Shown piece after piece: positions 17,618 to 26,370 of a DNA stretch of 64,000 nucleotides; within the stretch, counting starts at the first letter, position 1, and every line of letters starts with the position of its first letter. Source of the DNA: Riemerella anatipestifer_E (lineage in GTDB: Bacteria; Bacteroidota; Bacteroidia; Flavobacteriales; Weeksellaceae); the NCBI RefSeq assembly GCF_009932355.1, contig NZ_LEKU01000016.1:1-64000 (forward strand), in the 5' to 3' direction. Both the position numbers and the translations under genes were made by a program. Under the pieces are notes generated by a model that was not told where the DNA came from, searched no databases, and saw only the letters and a list, made by a program, of their open reading frames with translations.

Positions 17618-17824
17618 CTAATCAAAATTGTGGTGAGTGTCGTCGTTTTTATTTTTGTTCCAAATCCAAAGACCTATGGTAATGCCTATTGCTCCAGCTA
17701 CTCCGTTCATTAAAGCTCTTTCTAGTTGGTCTGGAGCATCAGAGTTGCCTATGTAGTTCATTAAAAATACAACAATAAATGTAATAATAACGATGAGGTA
17801 AAATTTAGGGTTTTTAAAATCCAT
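17618..17824 (-). CDS. Small two-helix membrane protein, unknown function
   Basis: A 68-residue protein with one hydrophobic helix at about residues 8-25 (FYLIVIITFIVVFLM) and a second at about 42-55 (AGAIGITIGLWIW). The C-terminus is hydrophilic and rich in Asn, Asp and His. No family is recognised. It follows the DUF3575-like gene by 4 bases and is probably in the same transcript. Confidence 0.65.
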   Translation of the reverse strand: MDFKNPKFYLIVIITFIVVFLMNYIGNSDAPDQLERALMNGVAGAIGITIGLWIWNKNKNDDTHHNFD

Positions 17825-17828
17825 ATTT

Positions 17829-18437
17829 TTATCTTAATTTGTATGAAATCATAATACCACCTCTATAAGGAATCCACTCTCCACTTTTATTCCAATAGTC
17901 TGGATGGCTTTCGTATCTTTTAAAGAAATGTGGTGGTTCCTCTGTTGGTTCGTAGCCGTGATAAAAACCTTGTGAAGTTCCTCCACCTAAGAAAAAGTCT
18001 ATATTCCATTTGTCTTTCCATTGATACTGATATCCAACTACAGCACCTATCATATAATTAAATCCTCTTTGGTATTTTTTTGTGTCAAGGTAATTCCATT
18101 TGGTCATATCAAAAACTCCGCCTCCAACATTTGCTCCAACATACCAGCCATTAAATGCTTCCTTAAAATAATATCTACCCTCCAAATGTCCCATGTAAAT
18201 TTGCATATGATTGCCAAATGCAGATTTCCAAGGTGAAATAAGGATATCTCCTTGTATGGTGTACTTTGGGGCTAATTGATACTCTAGTCCTCCATTGATG
18301 ATGGATAGCGGTAGAGTGAGAACATTTCCTTTAATATATAAAGATTTAGGCTTTGTTGTGTTTGTCTCTTCTTGGGTAGACTGTGCTGATGTTAGAGTTG
18401 TTAAACCTAAAAAAAGTATAATGGCTATATTTTTCAT
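17829..18437 (-). CDS. DUF3575-type predicted outer-membrane protein
   Basis: I choose the ATG at 18437 (MKNIAIILFLGLTT), which gives a clean signal peptide ending in TSAQS and about 202 residues. The mature part has NVLTLPLSIINGGLEY, EGRYYF, GWYVGANVGGG and VVGYQYQW, the short alternating strands typical of DUF3575 proteins, probably a small beta-barrel. A -7 element TATATTTG ends only four bases before this ATG, so the mRNA would be leaderless, which also supports the start choice. The function is unknown. Confidence 0.75.
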   Translation of the reverse strand: MKNIAIILFLGLTTLTSAQSTQEETNTTKPKSLYIKGNVLTLPLSIINGGLEYQLAPKYTIQGDILISPWKSAFGNHMQIYMGHLEGRYYFKEAFNGWYVGANVGGGVFDMTKWNYLDTKKYQRGFNYMIGAVVGYQYQWKDKWNIDFFLGGGTSQGFYHGYEPTEEPPHFFKRYESHPDYWNKSGEWIPYRGGIMISYKLR

Positions 18438-18441
18438 AATG

Positions 18442-18449
18442 CAAATATA
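18442..18449 (-). promoter_or_regulatory. -7 element of the DUF3575-type gene
   Basis: TATATTTG on the minus strand ends four bases before the chosen start codon. A TTG lies 15 bases further upstream (18465-18467), which is shorter than the usual 17-23 base spacing. Confidence 0.45.
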
Positions 18450-18465
18450 TAATAAATAATAAAAC

Positions 18466-18494
18466 AAAAACCACTCTCAAACGGAGTGGTTTTT
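18466..18494 (-). terminator. Terminator after tRNA-Phe
   Basis: AAAAACCACTC (18466-18476) pairs with GAGTGGTTTTT (18484-18494). On the minus strand it follows directly behind the tRNA and ends in a T-run. Confidence 0.8.
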
Positions 18495-18495
18495 A

Positions 18496-18571
18496 TGGTG
18501 GTGCCTCCAGGAATCGAACCAGGGACACAAGGATTTTCAGTCCTTTGCTCTACCAACTGAGCTAAGGCACC
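18496..18571 (-). tRNA. tRNA-Phe (anticodon GAA)
   Basis: The minus strand reads GGTGCCT as the acceptor arm, TAGCTCAGTTGGTAGAGCA as the D arm, CTGAAAA as the anticodon loop with GAA, GGTTCGATTCC as the T arm and AGGCACC closing the seven-base acceptor stem. A discriminator A and an encoded CCA follow, for 76 bases in all. The cloverleaf is complete. Confidence 0.97.
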
Positions 18572-18681
18572 ATAACTGCTTTTATCAGTTGTTTTTTAGT
18601 GGTGCAAAGATATATATATTATCAATACAAAACAAGTCTATTTTAAAGTTTTTATAAGTTTTGTGGTTAATATTTTGATAA

Positions 18682-20511
18682 TCAGTTTTGTTTTTTTTGC
18701 TCTTCGGAGCTTAGTTGTTCGCTCATTTCTTCCAATACAGGTTTAATGGTGCTTTCAGGAAGGTCGCTGATGCGAATATACATCAATCCATCAATAGCAT
18801 CATTAAAGTTTGGGTCTACATTAAAGGAGATAACCTTAGCATTTTGCTTAATGTATTTCTTTATCAATACAGGTAATCTCATTTCTGGCTCCAAATCATC
18901 AATGAGTTTGTCTAGCTTTCCTAAATCTGAGTCTATGCCATCAAAAAATAGATTTTTATCTCTTTCTTTTAGTTTAATTTTAAACTCATTTCTTGGGTGT
19001 ATGTATTGGGCAACAGCGGAATCATAGTAATGAGAGCGCATAAAGTCTATCATAAGCGATTTAGAAAACTCCGAAAATTTGTTGCTGATACTTACGCCAC
19101 CCATTAGAAATTTGTGATCAGGGTTTCTTAAACAAACATGTACGATGCCTTTCCAAAGAAGAAATAGAGGGAAAGGTTTCTGCTGATATTCCATAGAGAT
19201 ATAAGCTCTTCCCATTTCTATTACTTTTCGGAAGAATGGTTGTAGCTCTTGGTCAAACTCGAAAAGAGAGCTGGTATAAAAACCTTTAATGCCGTGTTTT
19301 TTCATCACCTCTTTTCCTAGAGCCATCCTGTAAGCACCTGCGAGTTTTTGTGCTTCTTTATCCCATAAGAAAAGATGATGATAATGCTTATCGTATTCAT
19401 CTAAATCGAAAGGAAGGTTGCTGCCTTCTCCTACTGCACGGAAGGTAAGTTCTCTTTGTCTACCTATTTCTCTCATAATGGAAGGTATCTCTTGATAAGA
19501 ACTGAAAAAGACTTCATAGTTTCCGCTATCAAAGAGCATTTTTCCTTCACTTTTTAGCGTTTCTATCTCCTTAATTAGATCTTCCTGAGGCGTTTCGTCT
19601 ATGATATTTTGAACGATATTTTCCGACTTGTTCGGGATTTTTAAATTGAGATTTGGGAGCTTCATTAAATCTGCCAGCGATTGCCTTTTGTCATAATAAG
19701 TTTTCATAAGGCAAATTTTCTTTTGTAACAGATGTTCCATTTCCTCCACAGAGTCACAGTCTTCTATGGTTTTTACAGAAACAGGTTTCCCAATTCTTAC
19801 TCTAATAGGCTTTTCTCTTTTGTTCATCATTTCAGATGGAAGCATTAGAGTTTGCAAATCAGGGTGTATTTTAGACATTGCGTAAAAAAGCTTACTATTT
19901 TTAGCATGAAAATACATTGGGACTATTGGGACTTTAGCCTTTTTCATAAGCTTAAGAGCTGGTTTTTCCCATTCTTTATCCATGATTTGAGCAAAAGAGT
20001 TATTTTTGTTAGATACCTCTCCCGCAGGGAATATACCTACACAACCACCTTCTTCTAGATGTTTTAAGGTAGCTTTCATTCCTTGTAAACTACTACGGAC
20101 TTCTTTTCTGCCTTCAAAAGGGTTTACAGGGATTACAAAAGGTTTCATAGGTTCAATTTTCTCTAAGAGAAAATTGCCCATAATTTTAAAATCAGGACGA
20201 ATTTCGGTCAAGATTTTGCACATTAGTATGCCGTCTATTGCCCCTAGAGGGTGATTAGCAACTAATATGAAAGGTCCTGTTTTAGGTATTTTTTGTAAAT
20301 CTTCCTCAAAGACGATGTACTTTAAATTTCTTTCCTTAACAAAAGCTTTAAAGAAGTCTTTGCCCTCAGTATGTTTTATTTTGTCATAGAGAGCATTAAC
20401 TTGATTAATCCTCGTCAAACGCATAATTATAGAAGCGATAGGAGATTTTAAAAATCCTACTTTATCTAAACCAGCAGCTTTTATTAAATCCTTTTTAGAA
20501 ATGAGACTCAT
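18682..20511 (-). CDS. Bifunctional acyltransferase, OlsF-like (ornithine lipid synthesis)
   Basis: A 609-residue protein of two parts. Residues about 50-270 are a PlsC-type O-acyltransferase with NHPLGAIDG (H87 and D93, one residue wider than the usual HX4D) and GIFPAGEVS in place of the FPEG motif. Residues about 340-600 are a GNAT-like acyl-ACP N-acyltransferase with RELTFRAVGEG, LFLWDKEAQKLAGAYRM and EMGRAYISMEYQ. This order equals OlsF, which makes ornithine lipids with an N-terminal O-acylating and a C-terminal N-acylating domain and is known from Serratia and Flavobacterium. The substrate amino acid is not proven by sequence. lysC lies 24 bases upstream on the same strand. Confidence 0.8.
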   Translation of the reverse strand: MSLISKKDLIKAAGLDKVGFLKSPIASIIMRLTRINQVNALYDKIKHTEGKDFFKAFVKERNLKYIVFEEDLQKIPKTGPFILVANHPLGAIDGILMCKILTEIRPDFKIMGNFLLEKIEPMKPFVIPVNPFEGRKEVRSSLQGMKATLKHLEEGGCVGIFPAGEVSNKNNSFAQIMDKEWEKPALKLMKKAKVPIVPMYFHAKNSKLFYAMSKIHPDLQTLMLPSEMMNKREKPIRVRIGKPVSVKTIEDCDSVEEMEHLLQKKICLMKTYYDKRQSLADLMKLPNLNLKIPNKSENIVQNIIDETPQEDLIKEIETLKSEGKMLFDSGNYEVFFSSYQEIPSIMREIGRQRELTFRAVGEGSNLPFDLDEYDKHYHHLFLWDKEAQKLAGAYRMALGKEVMKKHGIKGFYTSSLFEFDQELQPFFRKVIEMGRAYISMEYQQKPFPLFLLWKGIVHVCLRNPDHKFLMGGVSISNKFSEFSKSLMIDFMRSHYYDSAVAQYIHPRNEFKIKLKERDKNLFFDGIDSDLGKLDKLIDDLEPEMRLPVLIKKYIKQNAKVISFNVDPNFNDAIDGLMYIRISDLPESTIKPVLEEMSEQLSSEEQKKQN

Positions 20512-20535
20512 TAGTTATTGTTTTTTTTCTGAATT

Positions 20536-21774
20536 CTAAAGAATCACAATTTGAACGGTATTTTTAGAAATCTGTTCCAGTAAAATATTTTTACCTTCGT
20601 AAAGTCGGTCAAGTTTATCCATATCAGCATTTCTTATAGTAAATAAGGATACATTTTTAGAAACTTCTGTTTTAAAATTAGCTTGTAGAGCTTCATTAAG
20701 TTCGTCTAGTTTTCCAAATTTATCCTCTAAACAAAGAGCTAATGATATAGCAGAATTTTGCATCAATGACACTTTTATTTTTAATTGAGATAAAAGGTTG
20801 AAAATAAAACTAATATGGTCTTCTGCGATGAAAGAAAAATCTCGTGTAGATATTTTAATTAAGTTTTGATTTTCCTTAAGGATAAAACTTTCTTCTCTTT
20901 GATTTTCTTCTGAAATGCCTACTTTAGTACCTGCTTTTTGTGGTTCTACAAAAGATTTTACAAAGAACGGAATGTTCTTTTGCTTTAAAGGTTGCAAAGT
21001 TTTTGGGTGGATTACAGATGCTCCATAATATGCCATTTCTATGGCTTCTTCATAGGAAATGTTAGAAAGCAATTTAACATCTTTAAACTTTCTAGGGTCT
21101 CCCGTCATAACACCTGGTACATCTTTCCAAATGGTCATTGCGTTAGCATTAAGGCAATAAGCGAAAATCGCAGCGGAATAATCGGAGCCTTCACGCCCTA
21201 GCGTTACAGTGAAATTGTTGGCATCAGAACCAATGAACCCTTGTGTTACATAGCATTTCTCTTTATTAAGTTGAGAGATGTTGGCTTCGGTTTCTGTCCA
21301 ATCTACTACACCTTCGCGGTAAGTATCGTTAGTTTTAATGAAATCTCTAGCGTCAATCCATTCATTACTAAAGTTTCTAGAATTGAGGTATTCGCTAAGG
21401 ATTTTAGAAGAAATCATTTCCCCGCAGCTCACCACTTGGTCATACACAAAATTGTAGTTAGGCGATTTGTTTCTTCTTAAAAAAGCTTGTACATCATCAA
21501 AAAATAGTGAAATTTCATCAAAAACAGGGTGGTTTTTATCAAAAAGTCCAGAGGCTATTTCTATATGTGATGTTTTTATTTTCTGAATTTCTTCATTATA
21601 ATTTCCTTTCTGGAAGTAAACTTCTACAACTTTCTCCAAAGCATTAGTGGTTTTACCCATAGCAGAAACTACGAGTAGGCACTCTTTAAAGCCTTGGCTC
21701 TCTAGTACAAATGCTACATTTTTAACACTCTCGGAGTCTTTTACTGAGGCTCCCCCAAACTTAAATATTTTCAT
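20536..21774 (-). CDS. lysC: Aspartate kinase, monofunctional
   Basis: This kinase phosphorylates aspartate, the first step to lysine, threonine and methionine. The 412-residue protein starts with KFGGASVKD, has VVSAMGKTTNAL, FIGSDANNFTVTLGREGSDYSAA and DVPGVMTGDP, and ends in tandem ACT domains from about residue 300. The other half of a typical fused ThrA is found at 52381-53919 without a kinase domain, so this gene is likely to supply the kinase step. It appears to be the first gene of a unit with the OlsF-like acyltransferase. A TACTTTTG element lies at 21841-21848 on the minus strand, about 66 bases upstream. Confidence 0.95.
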   Translation of the reverse strand: MKIFKFGGASVKDSESVKNVAFVLESQGFKECLLVVSAMGKTTNALEKVVEVYFQKGNYNEEIQKIKTSHIEIASGLFDKNHPVFDEISLFFDDVQAFLRRNKSPNYNFVYDQVVSCGEMISSKILSEYLNSRNFSNEWIDARDFIKTNDTYREGVVDWTETEANISQLNKEKCYVTQGFIGSDANNFTVTLGREGSDYSAAIFAYCLNANAMTIWKDVPGVMTGDPRKFKDVKLLSNISYEEAIEMAYYGASVIHPKTLQPLKQKNIPFFVKSFVEPQKAGTKVGISEENQREESFILKENQNLIKISTRDFSFIAEDHISFIFNLLSQLKIKVSLMQNSAISLALCLEDKFGKLDELNEALQANFKTEVSKNVSLFTIRNADMDKLDRLYEGKNILLEQISKNTVQIVIL

Positions 21775-21840
21775 ACAATGTGTTATTAAAAGCTAAATGA
21801 TTTTTAGAGTTAAGGTCTTCCGACAGACCAAAACAATTTT

Positions 21841-21848
21841 CAAAAGTA
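21841..21848 (-). promoter_or_regulatory. lysC promoter, -7 element
   Basis: TACTTTTG on the minus strand matches TAnnTTTG. A matching TTG at the usual distance is not evident, so support is partial. Confidence 0.4.
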
Positions 21849-21963
21849 TTAAAATCAGTTGAAAAAAGAAATACAAAAATTTAATTTGGATAAAAAAGTT
21901 TTCTTAGTTGTGAAAATTCGAGTAAAATTCCGAAATTTGTGGCTCTAACTAATAGATCTAAAG

Positions 21964-22980
21964 ATGTCACAACAACCATTACAAACATTAGGCGAGTTTA
22001 TAATTGATAAACAAGATGATTTTCAGTATTCTACGGGGGAGCTTTCTAGGCTTTTAAGTGCTATAAGGTTGGCCTCTAAAGTAGTGAACAGAGAAGTGAA
22101 TAAAGCTGGGATTGCGGATATCATCGGTAAGGCAGGGAATACCAATATACAAGGAGAAGACCAGCAGAAATTAGATGTCTTGGCTAATGATATTTTCATC
22201 AATGCACTTTCTCAGAGAGAAGTGGTGTGTGGTATCGCTTCGGAAGAAAGTGATGATTTTATAGAAATAAAATCAGGTGAGAATGGGCATTTGAGTAAAT
22301 ATGTGGTGTTGATAGACCCTTTAGATGGGTCGTCTAACATAGATGTTAATGTATCGGTAGGGACGATTTTCTCTATTTATAGAAGAGTTACAGAGCCAGG
22401 TACTCCTGTACAGCTAGAGGATTTCTTGCAAAAAGGGGTTAATCAAGTGGCAGCAGGTTATGTGGTGTATGGTTCTTCTACAATGATTGTTTACACCACA
22501 GGAAACGGAGTGAATGGCTTTACATTAGACCCAAGTTTAGGTACTTATTATCTCTCTCACCCTAATATGCAGTTTCCTAAAAAAGGAAAAATATACTCCA
22601 TAAATGAGGGTAATTATATTAAATTTCCGCAAGGGGTTAAAGACTATTTAAAATACTGCCAAATGGAAGAAGGAGACCGCCCTTATACTTCTCGTTATAT
22701 AGGCTCTTTGGTTTCGGATTTTCATAGAAATATGATTAAAGGTGGAATTTACATTTATCCGTCTTACTCACAGGCTCCTAACGGAAAATTAAGACTTCTA
22801 TATGAATGTAATCCTATGGCATTTTTAGCAGAACAAGCAGGAGGTAGAGCGTCTAATGGTTTTCAAAGAATTTTGGAGATAGAGCCTACAGAACTGCATC
22901 AAAGAGTGCCATTTTTCTGTGGAAGCGAAGAAATGGTAAAAAAAGCAGAAGAGTTTATGTCTCAAGCTAAAGATGCTTAA
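21964..22980 (+). CDS. fbp: Fructose-1,6-bisphosphatase class I
   Basis: This gluconeogenic enzyme removes the 1-phosphate of fructose 1,6-bisphosphate. The 338-residue product has the class I metal motif VLIDPLDGSSNIDVN with an upstream GIASEES acidic pair, ADI/GNTNIQGEDQQKLDV, and a C-terminal RLLYECNPMAFLAEQAGG. Length and motifs are standard. The stop codon overlaps the next start as TAATG, so menC is translationally coupled although the two pathways are unrelated. Confidence 0.96.
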   Translation: MSQQPLQTLGEFIIDKQDDFQYSTGELSRLLSAIRLASKVVNREVNKAGIADIIGKAGNTNIQGEDQQKLDVLANDIFINALSQREVVCGIASEESDDFIEIKSGENGHLSKYVVLIDPLDGSSNIDVNVSVGTIFSIYRRVTEPGTPVQLEDFLQKGVNQVAAGYVVYGSSTMIVYTTGNGVNGFTLDPSLGTYYLSHPNMQFPKKGKIYSINEGNYIKFPQGVKDYLKYCQMEEGDRPYTSRYIGSLVSDFHRNMIKGGIYIYPSYSQAPNGKLRLLYECNPMAFLAEQAGGRASNGFQRILEIEPTELHQRVPFFCGSEEMVKKAEEFMSQAKDA

Positions 22981-23987
22981 TGACAGCTAGTTATAATAAA
23001 TATATACTCAATTTCAAAACACCCAGTGGTACTTCGCGGGGTGTTTTGACTACTAAAGAGACCTATTTTCTAGAGATTACAGATGGTGTAAATAAAGGGT
23101 TAGGAGAGTGTGGTTTGTTTAGAGGGTTGAGTTATGATGATGTTCCTGATTATGAGGAAAAACTGAGTTGGTTGTGTGAAAATATACATTTAGCTCCTGA
23201 TGTTTTGAGAGAGCATCTTCGTCATTATCCGTCTATATGGATAGGTTATGAGCAAGCAATGCTAAATTTGTCTCAGGACAAAGATATTTACTTTCCAACC
23301 GACTTTATAGAAGGTAAAGATTTTATTAAAATCAATGGATTGATATGGATGGGCTCGGTAGAGTTCATGCAAAAACAGATAGAAGATAAACTCTCTCAAG
23401 GTTTTGATTGTATTAAATTAAAAATAGGAGTTGATTGGGCTTCCGAGAGGCAAATTATTTCCGAATTAAGACAGATTTATCCTAAAAATCAATTAGAAAT
23501 AAGAGTAGATGCCAATGGTGCTTTTACAATGGAAGAAGCGAAAACGGTATTACACCAACTTGCTGATTTGGAAATTCATTCCATTGAACAACCTATAAAG
23601 GCAGGGCAGTTAGAAGAAATGGCAAAGCTGTGTCAGGATACACCTACGCCCATAGCTCTAGACGAAGAGTTGATAGGTGTGGTGCAGGTAGAAGAGAAAC
23701 AAAAATTATTAGAAAAAATAAAACCTCAATACATTATTTTGAAACCTTCTCTAGTAGGCGGTTTCTCTGGGACTGATGAATGGATAAATTTAGCGGAAAC
23801 TTTAGGTATAGGCTGGTGGATAACTTCTGCTTTAGAGAGTAATATCGGTCTTAATGCTATTGCCCAATACACTTATACTAAACAAAGTAAAATGCCTCAA
23901 GGTTTAGGGACTGGAGGGTTATTTACCAATAATCTAGAACCCCCTATTATTCTTAATGGAGATAGGTTAGGGTTTGCTAAGTTTTAG
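22980..23987 (+). CDS. menC: o-Succinylbenzoate synthase-like enolase superfamily protein
   Basis: The 335-residue protein belongs to the muconate-lactonizing subgroup of the enolase superfamily. The catalytic KxK (CIKLKIG), three metal ligands in VDANGAF, SIEQPI and ALDEELIG, and the second lysine in ILKPSLVGG are visible. In menaquinone-using Bacteroidota this subgroup member is normally OSB synthase, which dehydrates SHCHC to o-succinylbenzoate. An N-acyl amino acid racemase or dipeptide epimerase activity cannot be excluded from sequence. The start codon shares one base with the fbp stop codon. Confidence 0.8.
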   Translation: MTASYNKYILNFKTPSGTSRGVLTTKETYFLEITDGVNKGLGECGLFRGLSYDDVPDYEEKLSWLCENIHLAPDVLREHLRHYPSIWIGYEQAMLNLSQDKDIYFPTDFIEGKDFIKINGLIWMGSVEFMQKQIEDKLSQGFDCIKLKIGVDWASERQIISELRQIYPKNQLEIRVDANGAFTMEEAKTVLHQLADLEIHSIEQPIKAGQLEEMAKLCQDTPTPIALDEELIGVVQVEEKQKLLEKIKPQYIILKPSLVGGFSGTDEWINLAETLGIGWWITSALESNIGLNAIAQYTYTKQSKMPQGLGTGGLFTNNLEPPIILNGDRLGFAKF

Positions 23988-23991
23988 TTTA

Positions 23992-24021
23992 TTGTCAATT
24001 AAGAAATTAGCTCTAAATTTG
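23992..24021 (+). promoter_or_regulatory. Promoter of the HD-domain gene
   Basis: TTG (23992-23994), a 19-base spacer and TAAATTTG (24014-24021) give a perfect match to the Bacteroidota promoter pattern, 19 bases before the ATG. Confidence 0.75.
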
Positions 24022-24040
24022 CTGAAATTTTTAAAAGAGA

Positions 24041-25252
24041 ATGAGTAAAATCAATAAACTCAAAATCATAAACGACCCAGTGCATGGGTTTATCAAAATA
24101 CCTTACGAAATACTATTTGATGTTATAGAACATCCTTATTTTCAGCGTTTGAGGAGGATTTCGCAAACTGGACTTCTTAATCTTGTTTTTCCGGGAGCGA
24201 CACACACGAGATTTCATCATGCATTGGGAGCGATGCATTTGATGTTTTTAGCCTTGGAAACGCTTAAGCTTAAAGGTGTGAAGATAAGTAAAGAAGAGGA
24301 ACAGTCGGCAATGTTGGCTATTTTGTTACACGATGTTGGGCACGGACCGTTCTCCCACGCGTTAGAATCGGTTCTTATGGAGGATTGGCATCATGAAAAA
24401 CTGTCATTGCTGATTATGAGCCGATTGAATGATGAATTTTTAGGAGCTTTATCGGTAGCGATAGAGATGTTTCAGGGGAATTATCATCGTAAGTTTTTTA
24501 ATCAGTTGGTTTCGTCTCAATTAGATGTAGATAGGTTAGATTACTTGAAAAGGGATAGCTTTTTTACAGGGGTTTCAGAAGGTAATATCAATGCTCAACG
24601 CCTGATTTCAATGATGAATGTGGCAGATGATGAGTTGGTAATAGATGCTAAAGGAATTTATTCCGTAGAAAACTATCTCACAGCAAGGATGCTGATGTAT
24701 TGGCAGGTGTATTACCATAAAACAGCGTCTTTGGCAGAATTTATGTTGGTTAAAATATTGAAAAGAGCCAAATTTTTAATTTCTCAAGGAGTTAATTTGG
24801 AGGCCTCAGAAAACCTAAAATATTTCCTTTATAAGAAAGATTTTAGTTCTATGTCGGAGGAAGACTTGAGCAGATTTATAAATCTAGATGATACTGATGT
24901 ATTACAGGCAATAAAGCTTTGGCAAAATGAGGGAGATTTGGTTCTTTCTTATTATTGTAAGGCAATTATAACGCGACAGTTTCCTCAAACTATTTGGTCT
25001 TCAGAAGGGTTTTCTCAAGATTTTATAGATGATAAAGTAGAGACTGTTAATAAGCGAATGAATATAGATTTCGGAGTAGATTTTGTTGATGAAATTTCCC
25101 GATATTTGTTACCCTATGATAGCGAAAAACAGCCTATCTATTTGTTAGAGAAAAATGGCGGTAAAGTACCTTTAGATGAATCAGAACTATCAGTTTTATC
25201 CACGAGTCTTAAGCGTCCTACACAGAAATATATTTTAGCATTTCCTAGGTAA
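24041..25252 (+). CDS. HD-domain phosphohydrolase (dGTPase-like)
   Basis: A 403-residue member of the HD superfamily related to dNTP triphosphohydrolases. Metal-binding residues are visible in TRFHHALGAMH (H60), LLHDVGHGPFSH (H97 and D98) and DVDRLDYLKRD. There is no signal peptide. The substrate is not clear: the family contains dGTPases and nucleotidases. It has its own promoter and lies upstream of the lipid A cluster, which starts from a separate promoter. Confidence 0.85.
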   Translation: MSKINKLKIINDPVHGFIKIPYEILFDVIEHPYFQRLRRISQTGLLNLVFPGATHTRFHHALGAMHLMFLALETLKLKGVKISKEEEQSAMLAILLHDVGHGPFSHALESVLMEDWHHEKLSLLIMSRLNDEFLGALSVAIEMFQGNYHRKFFNQLVSSQLDVDRLDYLKRDSFFTGVSEGNINAQRLISMMNVADDELVIDAKGIYSVENYLTARMLMYWQVYYHKTASLAEFMLVKILKRAKFLISQGVNLEASENLKYFLYKKDFSSMSEEDLSRFINLDDTDVLQAIKLWQNEGDLVLSYYCKAIITRQFPQTIWSSEGFSQDFIDDKVETVNKRMNIDFGVDFVDEISRYLLPYDSEKQPIYLLEKNGGKVPLDESELSVLSTSLKRPTQKYILAFPR

Positions 25253-25296
25253 ATATGGCTATGATGACTAGGTTTGATGATGTTTTGTAGTATAAA

Positions 25297-25329
25297 TTGC
25301 AAGAGAAATATTATAAATTACTATCTTTG
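25297..25329 (+). promoter_or_regulatory. lpxD operon promoter
   Basis: TTG (25297-25299), a 22-base spacer and TATCTTTG (25322-25329). The -7 element ends six bases before the ATG at 25336, so the transcript would have almost no leader. Confidence 0.65.
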
Positions 25330-25335
25330 CACATT

Positions 25336-26370
25336 ATGGAATTTACAGCTTCTCAGATTGCAGGTTTTATTGAAGGGGAAATCATAGGTAACGAAAATAC
25401 TTTAATTACAGGGGTTTCTCCTATAGAAAGCGGTGAAGAAGGGCATTTGTCTTTTGTCGCTCAGGAAAAATTTTCTCATTTCATAGAGGACACTAAATGT
25501 TCGGTTATTATAGTATCCAAAAAGCTTTTAGATAAAAAAGATTATAAGGCTACCATTATAGCCGTAGAAGATGCTTATCTATCTTTTCAAGTGCTAATGA
25601 ACCTTTACAACGAGATGGTTCAAGATAGAAAATCAGGTGTAGAAGAAGGAGCATTTATTCATCAGACGGCTGTTTTAGGAGAGAATGTTTTTGTAGGAGC
25701 ATTTACCTATATTTCAGAGAAAACTAAGGTGGGAGAAGGCTCTCAGATTGCGCCTCAAGTATATATAGGTAAGAGGGTCAAGATTGGTAAGAACTGTAAA
25801 ATAGATAGTGGTGCTAGGATTTATGACGGTTGTGTGATAGGAGATAATTGCATCGTACACTCTAATACAGTAATAGGAGGAGATGGTTTTGGTTTCCAAC
25901 CAACAGCAGAAGGTTTCAAAAAAATTCCGCAATTAGGAAATGTAATTATAGAGAATAATGTAGAGATTGGTTCTAATTGTAGTATAGATAGAGCAACGAT
26001 AGGCTCTACCATTATAGGGGAAGGAACCAAGATAGATAATCTAATCCAGATTGCTCATAATGTTAAGATAGGCAAACATAATGTAATTGCGGCTCAAGCA
26101 GGTATTGCGGGGTCCACTACTATAGGCGATTGGAACCAAGTGGGCGGACAAGTAGGTATTGTAGGGCATATTAACATCGGTAATCAAGTTAAAATACAAG
26201 CCCAAAGTGGCGTAAATAATAGTGTGTCTGATGGAGAAATTCTATATGGTTCTCCAGCAATTTCGGCAAGTGATTTTAGAAGAAATTATGTTCACTTCCG
26301 AAACTTTAATAAGATTGTTCAAAAGTTAAATCAACTAGAAAAAAACTCAAAAGATAATACTAATGAGTGA
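25336..26370 (+). CDS. lpxD: UDP-3-O-(3-hydroxyacyl)glucosamine N-acyltransferase
   Basis: LpxD adds the second hydroxy-acyl chain to the glucosamine in lipid A synthesis. I choose the ATG at 25336 (MEFTASQIAGFIEGE), about 344 residues, because the upstream TTG at 25297 is the -33 element of the promoter. There is an N-terminal uridine-binding domain, then long left-handed beta-helix hexapeptide repeats (for example IGKRVKIGKNCKI), and the catalytic-histidine region LIQIAHNVKIGKHN, and a C-terminal helix. The last 8 bases overlap lpxC-fabZ. Confidence 0.94.
   Translation: MEFTASQIAGFIEGEIIGNENTLITGVSPIESGEEGHLSFVAQEKFSHFIEDTKCSVIIVSKKLLDKKDYKATIIAVEDAYLSFQVLMNLYNEMVQDRKSGVEEGAFIHQTAVLGENVFVGAFTYISEKTKVGEGSQIAPQVYIGKRVKIGKNCKIDSGARIYDGCVIGDNCIVHSNTVIGGDGFGFQPTAEGFKKIPQLGNVIIENNVEIGSNCSIDRATIGSTIIGEGTKIDNLIQIAHNVKIGKHNVIAAQAGIAGSTTIGDWNQVGGQVGIVGHINIGNQVKIQAQSGVNNSVSDGEILYGSPAISASDFRRNYVHFRNFNKIVQKLNQLEKNSKDNTNE

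Noticed and set aside
21812..21827. Riboswitch (lysine type) before lysC
   Set aside because: Only a 5-bp stem GGTCT/AGACC is present; the lysine riboswitch core is absent.
25297..25335. TTG at 25297 as the lpxD start
   Set aside because: The TTG is the -33 part of a good promoter, and the ATG at 25336 fits the family N-terminus.
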